From assembly GCA_014656175.1 (NCBI GenBank), contig BNBX01000008.1, positions 326,533 through 390,532 of the forward strand: a stretch of 64,000 nt of DNA. Reading direction: 5' to 3'. This document shows, in pieces, positions 1 through 12,447 of the stretch. This stretch comes from Streptomyces werraensis. GTDB taxonomy: Bacteria; Actinomycetota; Actinomycetes; Streptomycetales; Streptomycetaceae. Both the position numbers and the translations under genes were made by a program. Every line of letters begins with the position of its first letter. Position 1 is the stretch's first letter. Under the pieces are notes generated by a model. That model did no database searches. It was not told where the DNA came from and worked only from the letters and a program-made list of their open reading frames with translations.

Positions 1-16
1 CGCCCCCGCGGAGCGG

Positions 17-520
17 CTACGCGTCCTCGTGGGAGGCCACCGCACGGCGCGCGTCCGCGTCCAGCACGCCCCAGCTGATCAGCTGCTCGGTGAGGACCGA
101 GGGCGACTGGTCGTAGATCACGGCGAGCGTGCGCAGGTCGTCCTGGCGGATCGACAGCACCTTGCCGTTGTAGTCACCGCGCTGCGACTGGATCGTCGCC
201 GCGTAGCGCTGCAGCGGGCCCGCCTTCTCGGCCGGCACCGTGGCCAGCCGCTCCAGGTCCAGGACCAGCTTCGGCGGCGGCTCCGCGGCGCCGCCCGGGG
301 TCGTGCCCGGCAGCAGCTCCTGCACCGGGACGCCGTAGAAGTCCGCCAGCTCCGCGAGGCGCTGTACGGTCACGGCGCGGTCGCCGCGCTCGTACGAACC
401 GACCACGACCGCCTTCCAGCGGCCCTGGGACTTCTCCTCGACACCGTGGAGGGAAAGGCCCTGCTGGGTGCGGATCGCCCGGAGCTTGGCCCCGAGCTGT
501 TTGGCGTATTCGCTGGACAT
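17..520 (-). CDS. bldD: Developmental master regulator BldD
   Basis: BldD is the DNA-binding repressor that keeps Streptomyces sporulation genes off during vegetative growth; dimerisation by tetrameric c-di-GMP activates it. The 167-residue length equals the known protein. An N-terminal XRE-type helix-turn-helix spans about residues 8-65. The C-terminal domain carries the c-di-GMP signature RGD (114-116), eight residues, then RQDD (125-128), so ligand binding should be intact. I chose the ATG giving MSSEYAKQ; a start five codons upstream (MPGSY) is possible but not expected. It is divergent from the pyrimidine operon and has a BldD-type palindrome about 55 bp upstream of its start, fitting the known autoregulation. 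Confidence 0.97.
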   Translation of the reverse strand: MSSEYAKQLGAKLRAIRTQQGLSLHGVEEKSQGRWKAVVVGSYERGDRAVTVQRLAELADFYGVPVQELLPGTTPGGAAEPPPKLVLDLERLATVPAEKAGPLQRYAATIQSQRGDYNGKVLSIRQDDLRTLAVIYDQSPSVLTEQLISWGVLDADARRAVASHEDA

Positions 521-575
521 ATAGCTCCCCGGCACTGTGTCGACGCGGATGGCTGGATTCCATGCCGCGCGGCTG

Positions 576-595
576 GTAACTCACTGTGAGGTTAC
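576..595. promoter_or_regulatory. BldD autoregulatory box
   Basis: A 20-bp near-palindrome reads GTAAC-TCACTGTGA-GGTTAC. Its core matches the known BldD consensus (nTnACnC(A/T)GnGTnAn). It lies 56 bp upstream of the bldD start, where autorepression would act. A weaker half-match (TTACTC..GTGCGTCA) follows at about 602-616. Confidence 0.7.
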
Positions 596-732
596 GCAGC
601 GTTACTCTCGTGCGTCAAGCCGAATGGTCCACACCGACTCTTCCGTGGTAGCGAAGATCGGCTGCTCCATACGGGTGACCGGGGGTGTCGCTGCGGCCGG
701 AAAACGACCTGCTAGCCTGAGGGGCGCAATCC

Positions 733-774
733 GACGTCCTTTAAGGTCCGTCCCGTGAGGCGGAGAAGGAGGTC
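733..774 (+). promoter_or_regulatory. PyrR-binding RNA element sequestering the pyrR ribosome-binding site
   Basis: GACGTCCTT (733-741) can pair with AAGGAGGTC (766-774), which contains the pyrR Shine-Dalgarno AAGGAGG. Between them is the hairpin CCG-TCCCGTGAGG-CGG, whose GTGAGG loop is the conserved PyrR recognition loop. This matches the translational-repression type described for mycobacteria rather than a Bacillus-style attenuator: there is no U-tract, and the start codon lies 8 nt downstream of the element. A possible -10 (TAGCCT, 713-718) is upstream with no convincing -35. Confidence 0.75.
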
Positions 775-782
775 CGTTTCGT

Positions 783-1364
783 ATGGACACGCACGACCCG
801 CAACCGCCGCCCTCCCAGGCGGACGCTCGGCCCGTTCTCGAGGCCCCCGACATCGCCCGGGTCATGACCCGCATCGCCCACGAGATCGTCGAACGCGCCA
901 AGGGCGCCGACGACGTGGTGCTCCTCGGCATCCCGACCCGGGGCGTCTTCCTCGCCCGGCGGCTCGCCGACAAGCTCGAGCAGATCACCGAGCGCAAGGT
1001 CCCGGTCGGCTCGCTCGACATCACCATGTACCGCGACGACCTGCGCCTGCAGCCGCCGCGTGCGCTGGCCCGCACCGAGATCCCCGGCGACGGCATCGAC
1101 GGCAAGCTGGTCGTCCTCGTCGACGACGTGCTCTTCTCCGGCCGCACCATCCGCGCCGCCCTCGACGCCCTGAACGACATCGGGCGCCCCCGCGCGGTGC
1201 AGCTCGCGGTGCTGGTCGACCGCGGCCACCGCGAACTGCCCATCCGCGCCGACTACGTCGGCAAGAACCTTCCCACGTCGCTGCGGGAGACGGTCAAGGT
1301 CCTGCTCGCCGAGGAGGACGGCCGCGACACCGTGCTGCTCGGCGCCAAGCAGACCCCCCAGTAG
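783..1364 (+). CDS. pyrR: Pyrimidine operon regulator / uracil phosphoribosyltransferase PyrR
   Basis: PyrR senses UMP/UTP against PRPP and binds pyr mRNA to lower expression; many members also make UMP from uracil and PRPP. The 193-residue protein has the type I phosphoribosyltransferase fold with PRPP loop VVLVDDVLFSGRT (about 110-122) and the PyrR-typical segments GIPTRG (49-54) and DITMYRDD (79-86). It heads the operon, 105 bp before pyrB, and its own leader holds a PyrR recognition hairpin over the ribosome-binding site, which implies feedback. The ATG has AAGGAGG ten bases upstream. Length and motifs are normal. Confidence 0.96.
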   Translation: MDTHDPQPPPSQADARPVLEAPDIARVMTRIAHEIVERAKGADDVVLLGIPTRGVFLARRLADKLEQITERKVPVGSLDITMYRDDLRLQPPRALARTEIPGDGIDGKLVVLVDDVLFSGRTIRAALDALNDIGRPRAVQLAVLVDRGHRELPIRADYVGKNLPTSLRETVKVLLAEEDGRDTVLLGAKQTPQ

Positions 1365-1469
1365 CACGCGAAGCGCACGCCGGACGGGTGTGCGCCGGCG
1401 CGGCACGCCCACGCGCGTACCCGTCCGCCCGATTTCGCCTCATTGAACTGCCTTTACGGAGCCTGACAG

Positions 1470-2465
1470 ATGCAGCGTCATCTCATCTCGGCCGCCGACC
1501 TCACCCGCGACGACGCCGTCCTCATCCTCGACACCGCCGAGGAGATGGCCCGGGTGGCCGACCGGCCGATCAAGAAACTCCCCACCCTGCGCGGCCGTAC
1601 CGTCGTCAACCTCTTCTTCGAGGACTCCACCCGCACCCGGATCTCCTTCGAGGCCGCCGAGAAGCGGCTGTCCGCGGACGTCATCAACTTCTCCGCCAAG
1701 GGCTCCAGCGTCTCCAAGGGCGAGTCCCTGAAGGACACCGCCCAGACCCTGGAGGCCATGGGCGTCGACGCGGTCGTCATCCGGCACGGCGCCTCCGGCG
1801 CCCCCTACCGGCTCGCCACCTCCGGCTGGATCGACGCGCACGTCATCAACGCCGGCGACGGCACCCACCAGCACCCCACCCAGGCGCTGCTCGACGCGTT
1901 CACCATGCGCCGCAGGCTCGTCGGCCGGGACACCGGGCTGGGACAGGACCTGAACGGCCGCCGCATCACCCTCGTCGGCGACGTCCTGCACAGCCGGGTC
2001 GCCCGCTCCAACGTCGACCTGCTGCACACCCTCGGCGCCGAGGTCACCCTCGTCGCCCCGCCCACGCTGCTCCCGGTCGGCGTCGAGACCTGGCCCTGCG
2101 AGGTCTCCTACGACCTGGACTCCACGCTGCCCAAGTCCGACGCGGTGATGATGCTGCGCGTCCAGCGCGAGCGGATGAACGCCGCGTTCTTCCCCACCGA
2201 GCGCGAGTACTCCCGCCGCTACGGCCTGGACGGCGACCGCATGGCGCGGATGCCGGAGCACGCGATCGTGATGCACCCCGGCCCGATGGTCCGGGGCATG
2301 GAGATCACCGCCGAGGTCGCCGACTCCGACCGCTGCACCGTCGTCGAGCAGGTCGCCAACGGCGTCTCCATCCGGATGGCCGTCCTGTACCTGCTGCTCG
2401 GCGGAGCCGAGTTCCAGACGCCGAGCGCGTCCGCCGCCCCCGCCCGTACCGCCGAGGAGAACTGA
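1470..2465 (+). CDS. pyrB: Aspartate carbamoyltransferase catalytic subunit
   Basis: PyrB joins carbamoyl phosphate and L-aspartate to give N-carbamoyl-L-aspartate, the committed pyrimidine step. The carbamoyl-phosphate motif STRTR is at 53-57 in FFEDSTRTRISFE. The active-site loop of the neighbouring chain, SSVSKGES, is at 79-86. HQHPTQALLD and MHPGPMVRG follow in the usual order. Length (331) is normal. No pyrI-type regulatory chain is present; in actinobacteria and many Gram-positives PyrB works alone or packs with dihydroorotase, whose gene begins 5 bp downstream. Confidence 0.97.
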   Translation: MQRHLISAADLTRDDAVLILDTAEEMARVADRPIKKLPTLRGRTVVNLFFEDSTRTRISFEAAEKRLSADVINFSAKGSSVSKGESLKDTAQTLEAMGVDAVVIRHGASGAPYRLATSGWIDAHVINAGDGTHQHPTQALLDAFTMRRRLVGRDTGLGQDLNGRRITLVGDVLHSRVARSNVDLLHTLGAEVTLVAPPTLLPVGVETWPCEVSYDLDSTLPKSDAVMMLRVQRERMNAAFFPTEREYSRRYGLDGDRMARMPEHAIVMHPGPMVRGMEITAEVADSDRCTVVEQVANGVSIRMAVLYLLLGGAEFQTPSASAAPARTAEEN

Positions 2466-2470
2466 CAACG

Positions 2471-3757
2471 ATGAGCAAGACCCTGATCCGTGGTGCGAAG
2501 GTGCTCGGCGGCGAGCCCCAGGACGTCCTGATCGACGGTGAAACGATCACTCAGGTCGGCGCCGGACTCTCCGCCGAGGGCGCCGAGGTCGTCGAGGCCG
2601 ACGGCAAGGTGCTGCTGCCGGGGCTGGTCGACCTGCACACCCATCTGCGCGAGCCCGGCCGCGAGGACTCCGAGACCGTCCTGACCGGCACCCGCGCGGC
2701 GGCGAGCGGCGGCTACACCAACGTCTTCGCCATGGCCAACACCTTCCCGGTCGCCGACACCGCCGGCGTCGTCGAGCAGGTCTGGCGGCTCGGCCAGGAG
2801 TCCGGCTACTGCGACGTGCAGCCGATCGGCGCCGTCACCGTCGGCCTGGAGGGACAGAAGCTCGCCGAGCTGGGCGCCATGCACGAGTCCGCGGCCGCCG
2901 TCACCGTCTTCTCCGACGACGGCAAGTGCGTCCACGACGCCGTGATCATGCGCCGCGCCCTGGAGTACGTGAAGGCCTTCGACGGCGTCGTCGCCCAGCA
3001 CGCCCAGGAGCCCCGCCTCACCGAGGGCGCCCAGATGAACGAGGGCGTCGTCTCCGCCGAGCTGGGCCTCGGCGGCTGGCCGGCCGTCGCGGAGGAGTCG
3101 ATCATCGCCCGCGACGTGCTGCTCGCCGACCACGTCGGCTCCCGCGTCCACATCTGCCACCTGTCGACCGCCGGCTCCGTGGAGATCGTCCGCTGGGCCA
3201 AGTCCCGCGGCATCCGCGTGACCGCCGAGGTCACCCCGCACCACCTGCTCCTCACCGACGAACTGGTGCGCTCGTACAACCCGGTCTACAAGGTCAACCC
3301 GCCGCTGCGCACCGAGCGCGACGTGCTGGCCCTGCGCGAGGCGCTCGCCGACGGCACCATCGACATCGTCGCCACCGACCACGCCCCGCACCCGCACGAG
3401 GACAAGGACTGCGAGTGGGCCGCCGCCGCCATGGGCATGGTCGGCCTGGAGACCGCACTGTCGGTGGTCCAGGAGACGATGGTCGACACGGGTCTGCTGG
3501 ACTGGGCCGGCGTCGCCGAGCGCATGTCCTTCACACCCGCGCGCATCGGCCGCGCCGAGGGCCACGGCCGCCCCGTCTCGGCAGGTGAGCCCGCCAACCT
3601 CACCCTCGTCGACACGGCATACCGTGGACCGGTGGACCCCGCGGGCTTCGCCTCGCGCAGCCGCAACACGCCCTACGAGGGCCGCGAGCTGCCGGGCCGT
3701 GTCACCCACACCTGGCTCCGGGGCAAGGCCACGCTCGTCGACGGGAAGCTCACGTGA
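2471..3757 (+). CDS. pyrC: Dihydroorotase
   Basis: Dihydroorotase cyclises N-carbamoyl-aspartate to dihydroorotate. The 428-residue protein is the long class I type of the amidohydrolase superfamily. The first metal motif is LHTHLREPG (H56, H58). Later come HICHLST with metal-binding histidine, VTPHHL, and ATDHAPHPHEDK with the catalytic aspartate. The ATG is 5 bp after pyrB, and the stop overlaps the GTG of the next gene by 4 bp (GTGA), so translation is probably coupled. Nothing unusual is visible. Confidence 0.97.
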   Translation: MSKTLIRGAKVLGGEPQDVLIDGETITQVGAGLSAEGAEVVEADGKVLLPGLVDLHTHLREPGREDSETVLTGTRAAASGGYTNVFAMANTFPVADTAGVVEQVWRLGQESGYCDVQPIGAVTVGLEGQKLAELGAMHESAAAVTVFSDDGKCVHDAVIMRRALEYVKAFDGVVAQHAQEPRLTEGAQMNEGVVSAELGLGGWPAVAEESIIARDVLLADHVGSRVHICHLSTAGSVEIVRWAKSRGIRVTAEVTPHHLLLTDELVRSYNPVYKVNPPLRTERDVLALREALADGTIDIVATDHAPHPHEDKDCEWAAAAMGMVGLETALSVVQETMVDTGLLDWAGVAERMSFTPARIGRAEGHGRPVSAGEPANLTLVDTAYRGPVDPAGFASRSRNTPYEGRELPGRVTHTWLRGKATLVDGKLT

Positions 3758-4314
3758 CATCTCTCATCCTGCTGGCCGCCGAGAGGGAATCGGCGGAAGT
3801 GACCGACTGGGCCGCCCGGATCGGCTGGGTCGTCGGCCTCGCCCTCTTCGTCGCGCTCGTCTACTGGCTGATGCGCGAAGGCTGGAAGTGGCGCGGAACG
3901 CTCCAGAGCGACCTGCCCGAGCTGCACAGCGCGCCGGACGACCCCGGCCCGGCGACACTGACCATGAGCGGCCGCTACCACGGCTCGACCACGGCCGGTC
4001 AGTGGCTGGACCGCATCGTGGCGCACGGCCTGGGCACCCGCAGCCGTGCCGAGCTGACCCTCAGCGACGCCGGACTGGACGTCGTGCGCCCCGGCGCGGA
4101 CGACTTCTTCATCCCGGCGGACGCGCTGCGCGAGGCCCGGCTCGACAAGGGCATCGCCGGCAAGGTCCTCACCGAGGGCGGCCTGCTGGTGATCACCTGG
4201 CAGCACGGCGACCGGCTCATCGACTCCGGTTTCCGCTCCGACCACGCGGCGGAGCACACCGAGTGGGTCGACGCCCTCACGAACATGATCAACAAGACGG
4301 AAGGCGCACGATGA
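3754..4314 (+). CDS. Membrane-anchored PH-like protein in the pyr operon
   Basis: No enzyme function is recognised. The 186-residue protein has a short N-terminus, one hydrophobic helix (about 23-41, ending at MREGWKW), then a soluble region that reads like a bacterial PH-type beta domain: strands around AELTLSDAGLDVVRPG, FFIPADALREARLDKG, GLLVITWQHGD. That suggests one membrane helix with a cytoplasmic PH-like module. It overlaps pyrC (GTGA) and carA (ATGA) by 4 bp each, so it is firmly inside the pyrimidine operon. A similar gene sits here in S. coelicolor (from memory, SCO1485). A role in placing or tuning pathway enzymes at the membrane would be inference only. Confidence 0.85.
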   Translation: MTSLILLAAERESAEVTDWAARIGWVVGLALFVALVYWLMREGWKWRGTLQSDLPELHSAPDDPGPATLTMSGRYHGSTTAGQWLDRIVAHGLGTRSRAELTLSDAGLDVVRPGADDFFIPADALREARLDKGIAGKVLTEGGLLVITWQHGDRLIDSGFRSDHAAEHTEWVDALTNMINKTEGAR

Positions 4315-5445
4315 CAACCTCCACCAGGGGAACCGGCAAGGTTCCCGCCGTACTCGTCCTGGAGGACGGCCGGATCTTCCGCGGCCGTGCCTACGGGGCG
4401 GTGGGGGAGACCTTCGGCGAAGCGGTGTTCTCCACCGGCATGACCGGCTATCAGGAAACCCTCACGGACCCGTCGTACCACCGCCAGGTCGTGGTGATGA
4501 CCGCCCCACACGTCGGCAACACCGGCGTCAACGACGAGGACGCCGAGTCCAAGCGGATCTGGGTCTCCGGCTACGTCGTGCGCGACCCCGCGCGCGTGCC
4601 GTCCAACTGGCGCTCCCGCCGCACGCTCGACGAGGAGCTGGCCGCCCAGGGCGTCGTCGGCATCAGCGGCGTCGACACCCGCGCCCTCACCCGCCACCTG
4701 CGCGAACGAGGCGCCATGCGCGTCGGCATCTTCTCCGGCAACGCCCTGCCCGACGAGGGCACCATGCTCGCCGAGGTCCGCCAGGCCCCCGAGATGACGG
4801 GCGCCGACCTCTCCGCCGAGGTGGCCACCAACGAGGCGTACGTCGTCCCCGCGCAGGGCGGGAAGAAGTTCACCGTCGCCGCCGTCGACCTCGGCATCAA
4901 GGGCATGACCCCGTACCGGATGGCCGAGCGCGGCATCGAGGTGCACGTGCTGCCCGCCACCGCCACCGTCGACGACGTGTACGCGGTGAACCCGGACGGC
5001 GTGTTCTTCTCCAACGGCCCCGGCGACCCCGCCACCGCCGACCACGCCGTCTCCGTGATGCGGGGCGTGCTCGAGCGCGGCACCCCCCTGTTCGGCATCT
5101 GCTTCGGCAACCAGATCCTCGGCCGCGCCCTCGGCTTCGGCACCTACAAGCTGAAGTACGGCCACCGCGGCATCAACCAGCCGGTGCAGGACCGCACGAC
5201 CGGCAAGGTCGAGGTCACCGCGCACAACCACGGCTTCGCCGTCGACGCCCCGCTCGACAAGGTCTCCGACACCCCGTTCGGCCGTGCCGAGGTGTCCCAC
5301 GTCTGCCTGAACGACAACGTGGTGGAAGGCCTCCAGCTGCTCGACAAGCCGGCCTTCAGCGTCCAGTACCACCCCGAAGCGGCCGCGGGCCCGCACGACG
5401 CCGCCTACCTGTTCGACCGCTTCGTCTCCCTGATGGAGGGCCAGC

Positions 5446-5453
<8 letters not shown>
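4311..5453 (+). CDS. carA: Carbamoyl-phosphate synthase small (glutaminase) subunit
   Basis: CarA hydrolyses glutamine and channels ammonia to CarB for carbamoyl phosphate, which feeds both pyrimidines and arginine. The N-terminal domain starts with VLEDGRIFRGRAYG. The class I amidotransferase domain has the nucleophile cysteine in FGICFGNQILG and the catalytic histidine/glutamate in YHPEAAAGPHD; the FSNGPGDP loop precedes them. Length (380) is typical. The ATG overlaps the upstream stop by 4 bp, and the stop overlaps carB by 8 bp. Confidence 0.97.
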
Positions 5454-8760
<3,307 letters not shown>

Positions 8761-8766
8761 CCCGAA

Positions 8767-8792
8767 GGGGGACACCGGAAACGGTGTCCCCC
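8767..8792 (+). terminator. Intra-operon hairpin between carB and pyrD
   Basis: GGGGGACACCG and CGGTGTCCCCC form a perfect 11-bp stem closed by a GAAA tetraloop. It starts six bases after the carB stop and ends 16 bases before pyrD. There is only a short C/T run after it, so partial termination or mRNA 3'-end protection is more likely than full termination. Confidence 0.75.
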
Positions 8793-8808
8793 TCTCCATG
8801 AGGACACC

Positions 8809-9911
<1,103 letters not shown>

Positions 9912-9915
<4 letters not shown>

Positions 9916-10757
9916 CAGTGCTCGAACCCTTCGGCGCACGGCTGCGCCGCGCGATGGACGAGCGCGGCCCCCTGTGCGTGGGCATCGACCCGCACGCGTC
10001 CCTGCTGTCCGAGTGGGGCCTGGGCGACACCGTCGACGGTCTTGAGCGGTTCAGCCGCACGGTGGTCGAGGCCGTGGCCGACCGGGTCGCCGTGCTCAAG
10101 CCGCAGAGCGCCTTCTTCGAGCGGTTCGGCTCACGCGGCGTCGCCGTGCTCGAGACCACCGTGCGGGAGGCCCGGGAGGCCGGGGCGCTGGTCGTCATGG
10201 ACGCCAAGCGCGGCGACATCGGCTCGACCATGGCCGCCTACGCGGAGGCGTTCCTGCACAAGGACGCGCCGCTCTTCTCCGACGCGCTCACCGTCTCCCC
10301 GTACCTCGGCTACGGCTCGCTGAGTCCCGCCGTCGCGCTGGCGCGGGAGTCCGGCACCGGACTGTTCGTGCTGGCGCTGACCTCCAACCCGGAGGGCGGC
10401 GAGGTGCAGCACGCGGTGCGCGCCGACGGGCGGACGGTCGGGGCGACGGTGCTCGGCCATCTCGCGCTGGAGAACGCGGGGGAGGAGCCGCTCGGCTCCT
10501 TCGGCGCGGTCGTCGGCGCCACCCTCGGCGACCTGTCCTCCTACGACCTCGACATGGGCGGGCCGATCCTGGCGCCGGGCATCGGGGCGCAGGGGGCGAC
10601 GCCGGCGGATCTCCCGGCGGTGTTCGGGCGTGCCGTGCGCAACGTCGTGCCGAACGTCAGCCGGGGAGTGTTGCGCCACGGTCCCGACACGGTCGCTCTG
10701 CGTGACGCCTCGGAGCGGTTCGCGGACGAGATCCGTGCCGCGCTGACGTCCGCCTGA
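9912..10757 (+). CDS. pyrF: Orotidine 5'-phosphate decarboxylase
   Basis: PyrF decarboxylates OMP to UMP, the last step of the pathway. The 281-residue protein is the longer bacterial type found in actinobacteria. It has LCVGIDPHASLL near the N-terminus, KPQSAFFERFG, the catalytic lysine/aspartate motif DAKRGDIGST and the phosphate-binding APGIGAQGATPADL. No orotate phosphoribosyltransferase gene (pyrE) is in the window; in Streptomyces it lies elsewhere. It is the last gene of the operon. Confidence 0.95.
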
Positions 10758-10876
10758 GAAGGCCCACCAGGGGACTCCGTGGTCGTCGCACTCTGGATAC
10801 ACCCTCAAATCCGAGGAATTATGTCCGGAATGTCCGGCCTGACGGAGGCTGACCAGGACTTTTCCGCTGTTCTCGC

Positions 10877-10905
10877 TGACTCGGGCCGCCATGGACGCTA
10901 GTCTC
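10877..10905 (+). promoter_or_regulatory. Promoter of the sIHF gene
   Basis: CTGACT (10877-10882), a 17-bp spacer and TAGTCT (10900-10905) fit a HrdB-type promoter. Transcription would start near 10912, leaving a leader of about 100 nt before the GTG at 11013. Confidence 0.55.
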
Positions 10906-11012
10906 CGACGAAGAGTGAACGGGCACGCGTTGCTCGTGACTCCCCAGGTGTGGGGCGACTAGGTTCCTCACCGGTCCGTATCCGACAGTTCGACATCCGA
11001 GGTGACGTAGGC

Positions 11013-11336
11013 GTGGCTCTTCCGCCCCTTACCCCTGAACAGCGCGCAGCCGCGCTCGAAAAGGCCGCCGCGGCTCGCCGGGAGCGGGCCGAGGTCAAGA
11101 ATCGACTCAAGCACTCCGGCGCCTCCCTGCACGAGGTCATCAAGCAGGGCCAGGAGAACGACGTCATCGGCAAGATGAAGGTCTCCGCCCTGCTCGAGTC
11201 CCTGCCGGGCGTGGGCAAGGTCCGCGCCAAGCAGATCATGGAGCGTCTGGGGATCTCCGAGAGCCGCCGCGTGCGGGGTCTCGGCTCGAACCAGATCGCC
11301 TCCCTGGAGCGCGAGTTCGGCAGCACCGGCTCCTGA
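11013..11336 (+). CDS. Streptomyces integration host factor (sIHF)
   Basis: sIHF (actinobacterial mIHF type, unrelated to HU-like IHF) is a nucleoid protein that bends DNA, stimulates topoisomerase and affects development and antibiotic production. With the GTG start the product is 107 residues beginning MALPPLTPEQRAAAL, the length of the known protein; a longer in-frame extension upstream lacks family support. After a basic N-terminal helix comes the helix-two-turns-helix DNA-binding domain around LLESLPGVGKVRAKQIMERL. It is conserved next to gmk and pyrF, and a perfect hairpin follows the gene. Confidence 0.95.
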   Translation: MALPPLTPEQRAAALEKAAAARRERAEVKNRLKHSGASLHEVIKQGQENDVIGKMKVSALLESLPGVGKVRAKQIMERLGISESRRVRGLGSNQIASLEREFGSTGS

Positions 11337-11346
11337 GTCACGGGCG

Positions 11347-11368
11347 GTCCGGGACCGGCGTCCCGGAC
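11347..11368 (+). terminator. Hairpin between sIHF gene and gmk
   Basis: GTCCGGGAC-cggc-GTCCCGGAC is a perfect 9-bp stem with a 4-base loop, 11 bases after the sIHF stop. No U-tract follows. It probably separates the abundant sIHF transcript from gmk. Confidence 0.7.
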
Positions 11369-11396
11369 ACCCCGCGATTGCTGGAATAATCGCCGC

Positions 11397-11990
11397 ATGG
11401 CTGCAACACCCCGGGGGGCGACCCCCGTACCCCCGGACGAACGTCCGCGACTGACCGTGCTCTCCGGCCCCTCCGGGGTCGGCAAGAGCACGGTCGTCGC
11501 GCATATGCGCAAGGAACACCCCGAGGTCTGGCTCTCGGTGTCGGCGACGACCCGCACACCCCGTCCCGGTGAGCAGCACGGCGTCCACTACTTCTTCGTC
11601 ACCGACGAGGAGATGGACAAGCTCATCGCCAACGGTGAGCTGCTCGAGTGGGCCGAGTTCGCGGGGAACCGCTACGGCACGCCCCGCGCGGCGGTGATGG
11701 AGCACCTGGAGGCCGGGGTGCCCGTGCTCCTGGAGATCGACCTCCAGGGCGCGCGGCAGGTCCGCGAGTCCATGACCGACGCCCAGCTGGTGTTCCTGGC
11801 CCCTCCCTCCTGGGAGGAACTGGTCCGCAGGCTCACCGGCCGGGGCACGGAGTCGCCCGAGGTCATCGAGCGCCGGCTGGAGGCCGCGCGGACCGAGCTC
11901 GCGGCCGAACCGGAGTTCGACACCACGCTGGTCAACACCTCCGTCGAGGAGGTCGCTCGCGAGCTGCTAGCCTTGATGAACGTCGTGTGA
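11397..11990 (+). CDS. gmk: Guanylate kinase
   Basis: Guanylate kinase phosphorylates GMP to GDP with ATP. The P-loop SGPSGVGKST is at about residues 23-32. The GMP-binding segment SATTRTPRPGEQHGVHYFF, the LLEWAEFAGNRYGTP region and the lid RLTGRGTES follow. Length (197) is typical. The ATG has no Shine-Dalgarno; six bases upstream is AATAAT, preceded by TG, so the mRNA may be leaderless. rpoZ follows after 62 bp in the common gmk-rpoZ-coaBC arrangement. Confidence 0.96.
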   Translation: MAATPRGATPVPPDERPRLTVLSGPSGVGKSTVVAHMRKEHPEVWLSVSATTRTPRPGEQHGVHYFFVTDEEMDKLIANGELLEWAEFAGNRYGTPRAAVMEHLEAGVPVLLEIDLQGARQVRESMTDAQLVFLAPPSWEELVRRLTGRGTESPEVIERRLEAARTELAAEPEFDTTLVNTSVEEVARELLALMNVV

Positions 11991-12052
11991 TCGTGGACGA
12001 CCGTCCGCCGGTCGAAACGACTGAATCTTTCCCATCCATCGGAAGGTAGAGC

Positions 12053-12325
12053 GTGTCCTCTTCCATCTCCGCGCCCGAGGGCATCATCAACCCGCCGATC
12101 GACGAGCTCCTCGAGGCCACGGACTCGAAGTACAGCCTCGTGATCTACGCGGCCAAGCGGGCCCGCCAGATCAACGCGTACTACTCGCAGCTCGGCGAAG
12201 GCCTGCTCGAGTACGTCGGTCCTCTCGTCGACACCCACGTCCACGAGAAGCCGCTGTCGATCGCGCTGCGCGAGATCAACGCGGGACTGCTGACCTCCGA
12301 GGCCGTCGACGGCCCCAACCAGTGA
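12053..12325 (+). CDS. rpoZ: RNA polymerase omega subunit
   Basis: Omega helps assemble and stabilise RNA polymerase by clamping the beta' C-terminus. The 90-residue protein contains the family core IDELLEATDSKYSLVIYAAKR with RARQIN after it, and the conserved ALREI near the C-terminus. GTG start with GGAAGG seven bases upstream. A long perfect hairpin terminator follows. Confidence 0.96.
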   Translation: MSSSISAPEGIINPPIDELLEATDSKYSLVIYAAKRARQINAYYSQLGEGLLEYVGPLVDTHVHEKPLSIALREINAGLLTSEAVDGPNQ

Positions 12326-12365
12326 TCGGTCAGTACGTCGTACCATCAGCTCGCAGCTGACTTTT

Positions 12366-12399
12366 CCACAGGCCCGGCAGACGTCTGCCGGGCCTGTGG
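12366..12399 (+). terminator. rpoZ terminator (perfect 34-bp palindrome)
   Basis: The segment is a perfect inverted repeat of 17 bases per arm, starting CCACAGGCCCGGCAGAC, with no unpaired loop in the DNA. It lies 40 bases after the rpoZ stop and 48 before coaBC. A TTTT run sits on its 5' side, so it could also act on antisense transcripts. Confidence 0.8.
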
Positions 12400-12447
12400 T
12401 GTTCTCATGGGTGATGGCAGCAGGATTCCGAGGTGCGGGGAGAGACG

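Noticed and set aside
755..2460. Plus-strand frame running through pyrR and pyrB before reaching pyrC
   Set aside because: The part before 2471 is Arg/Pro-rich out-of-frame sequence; only the pyrC portion is real.
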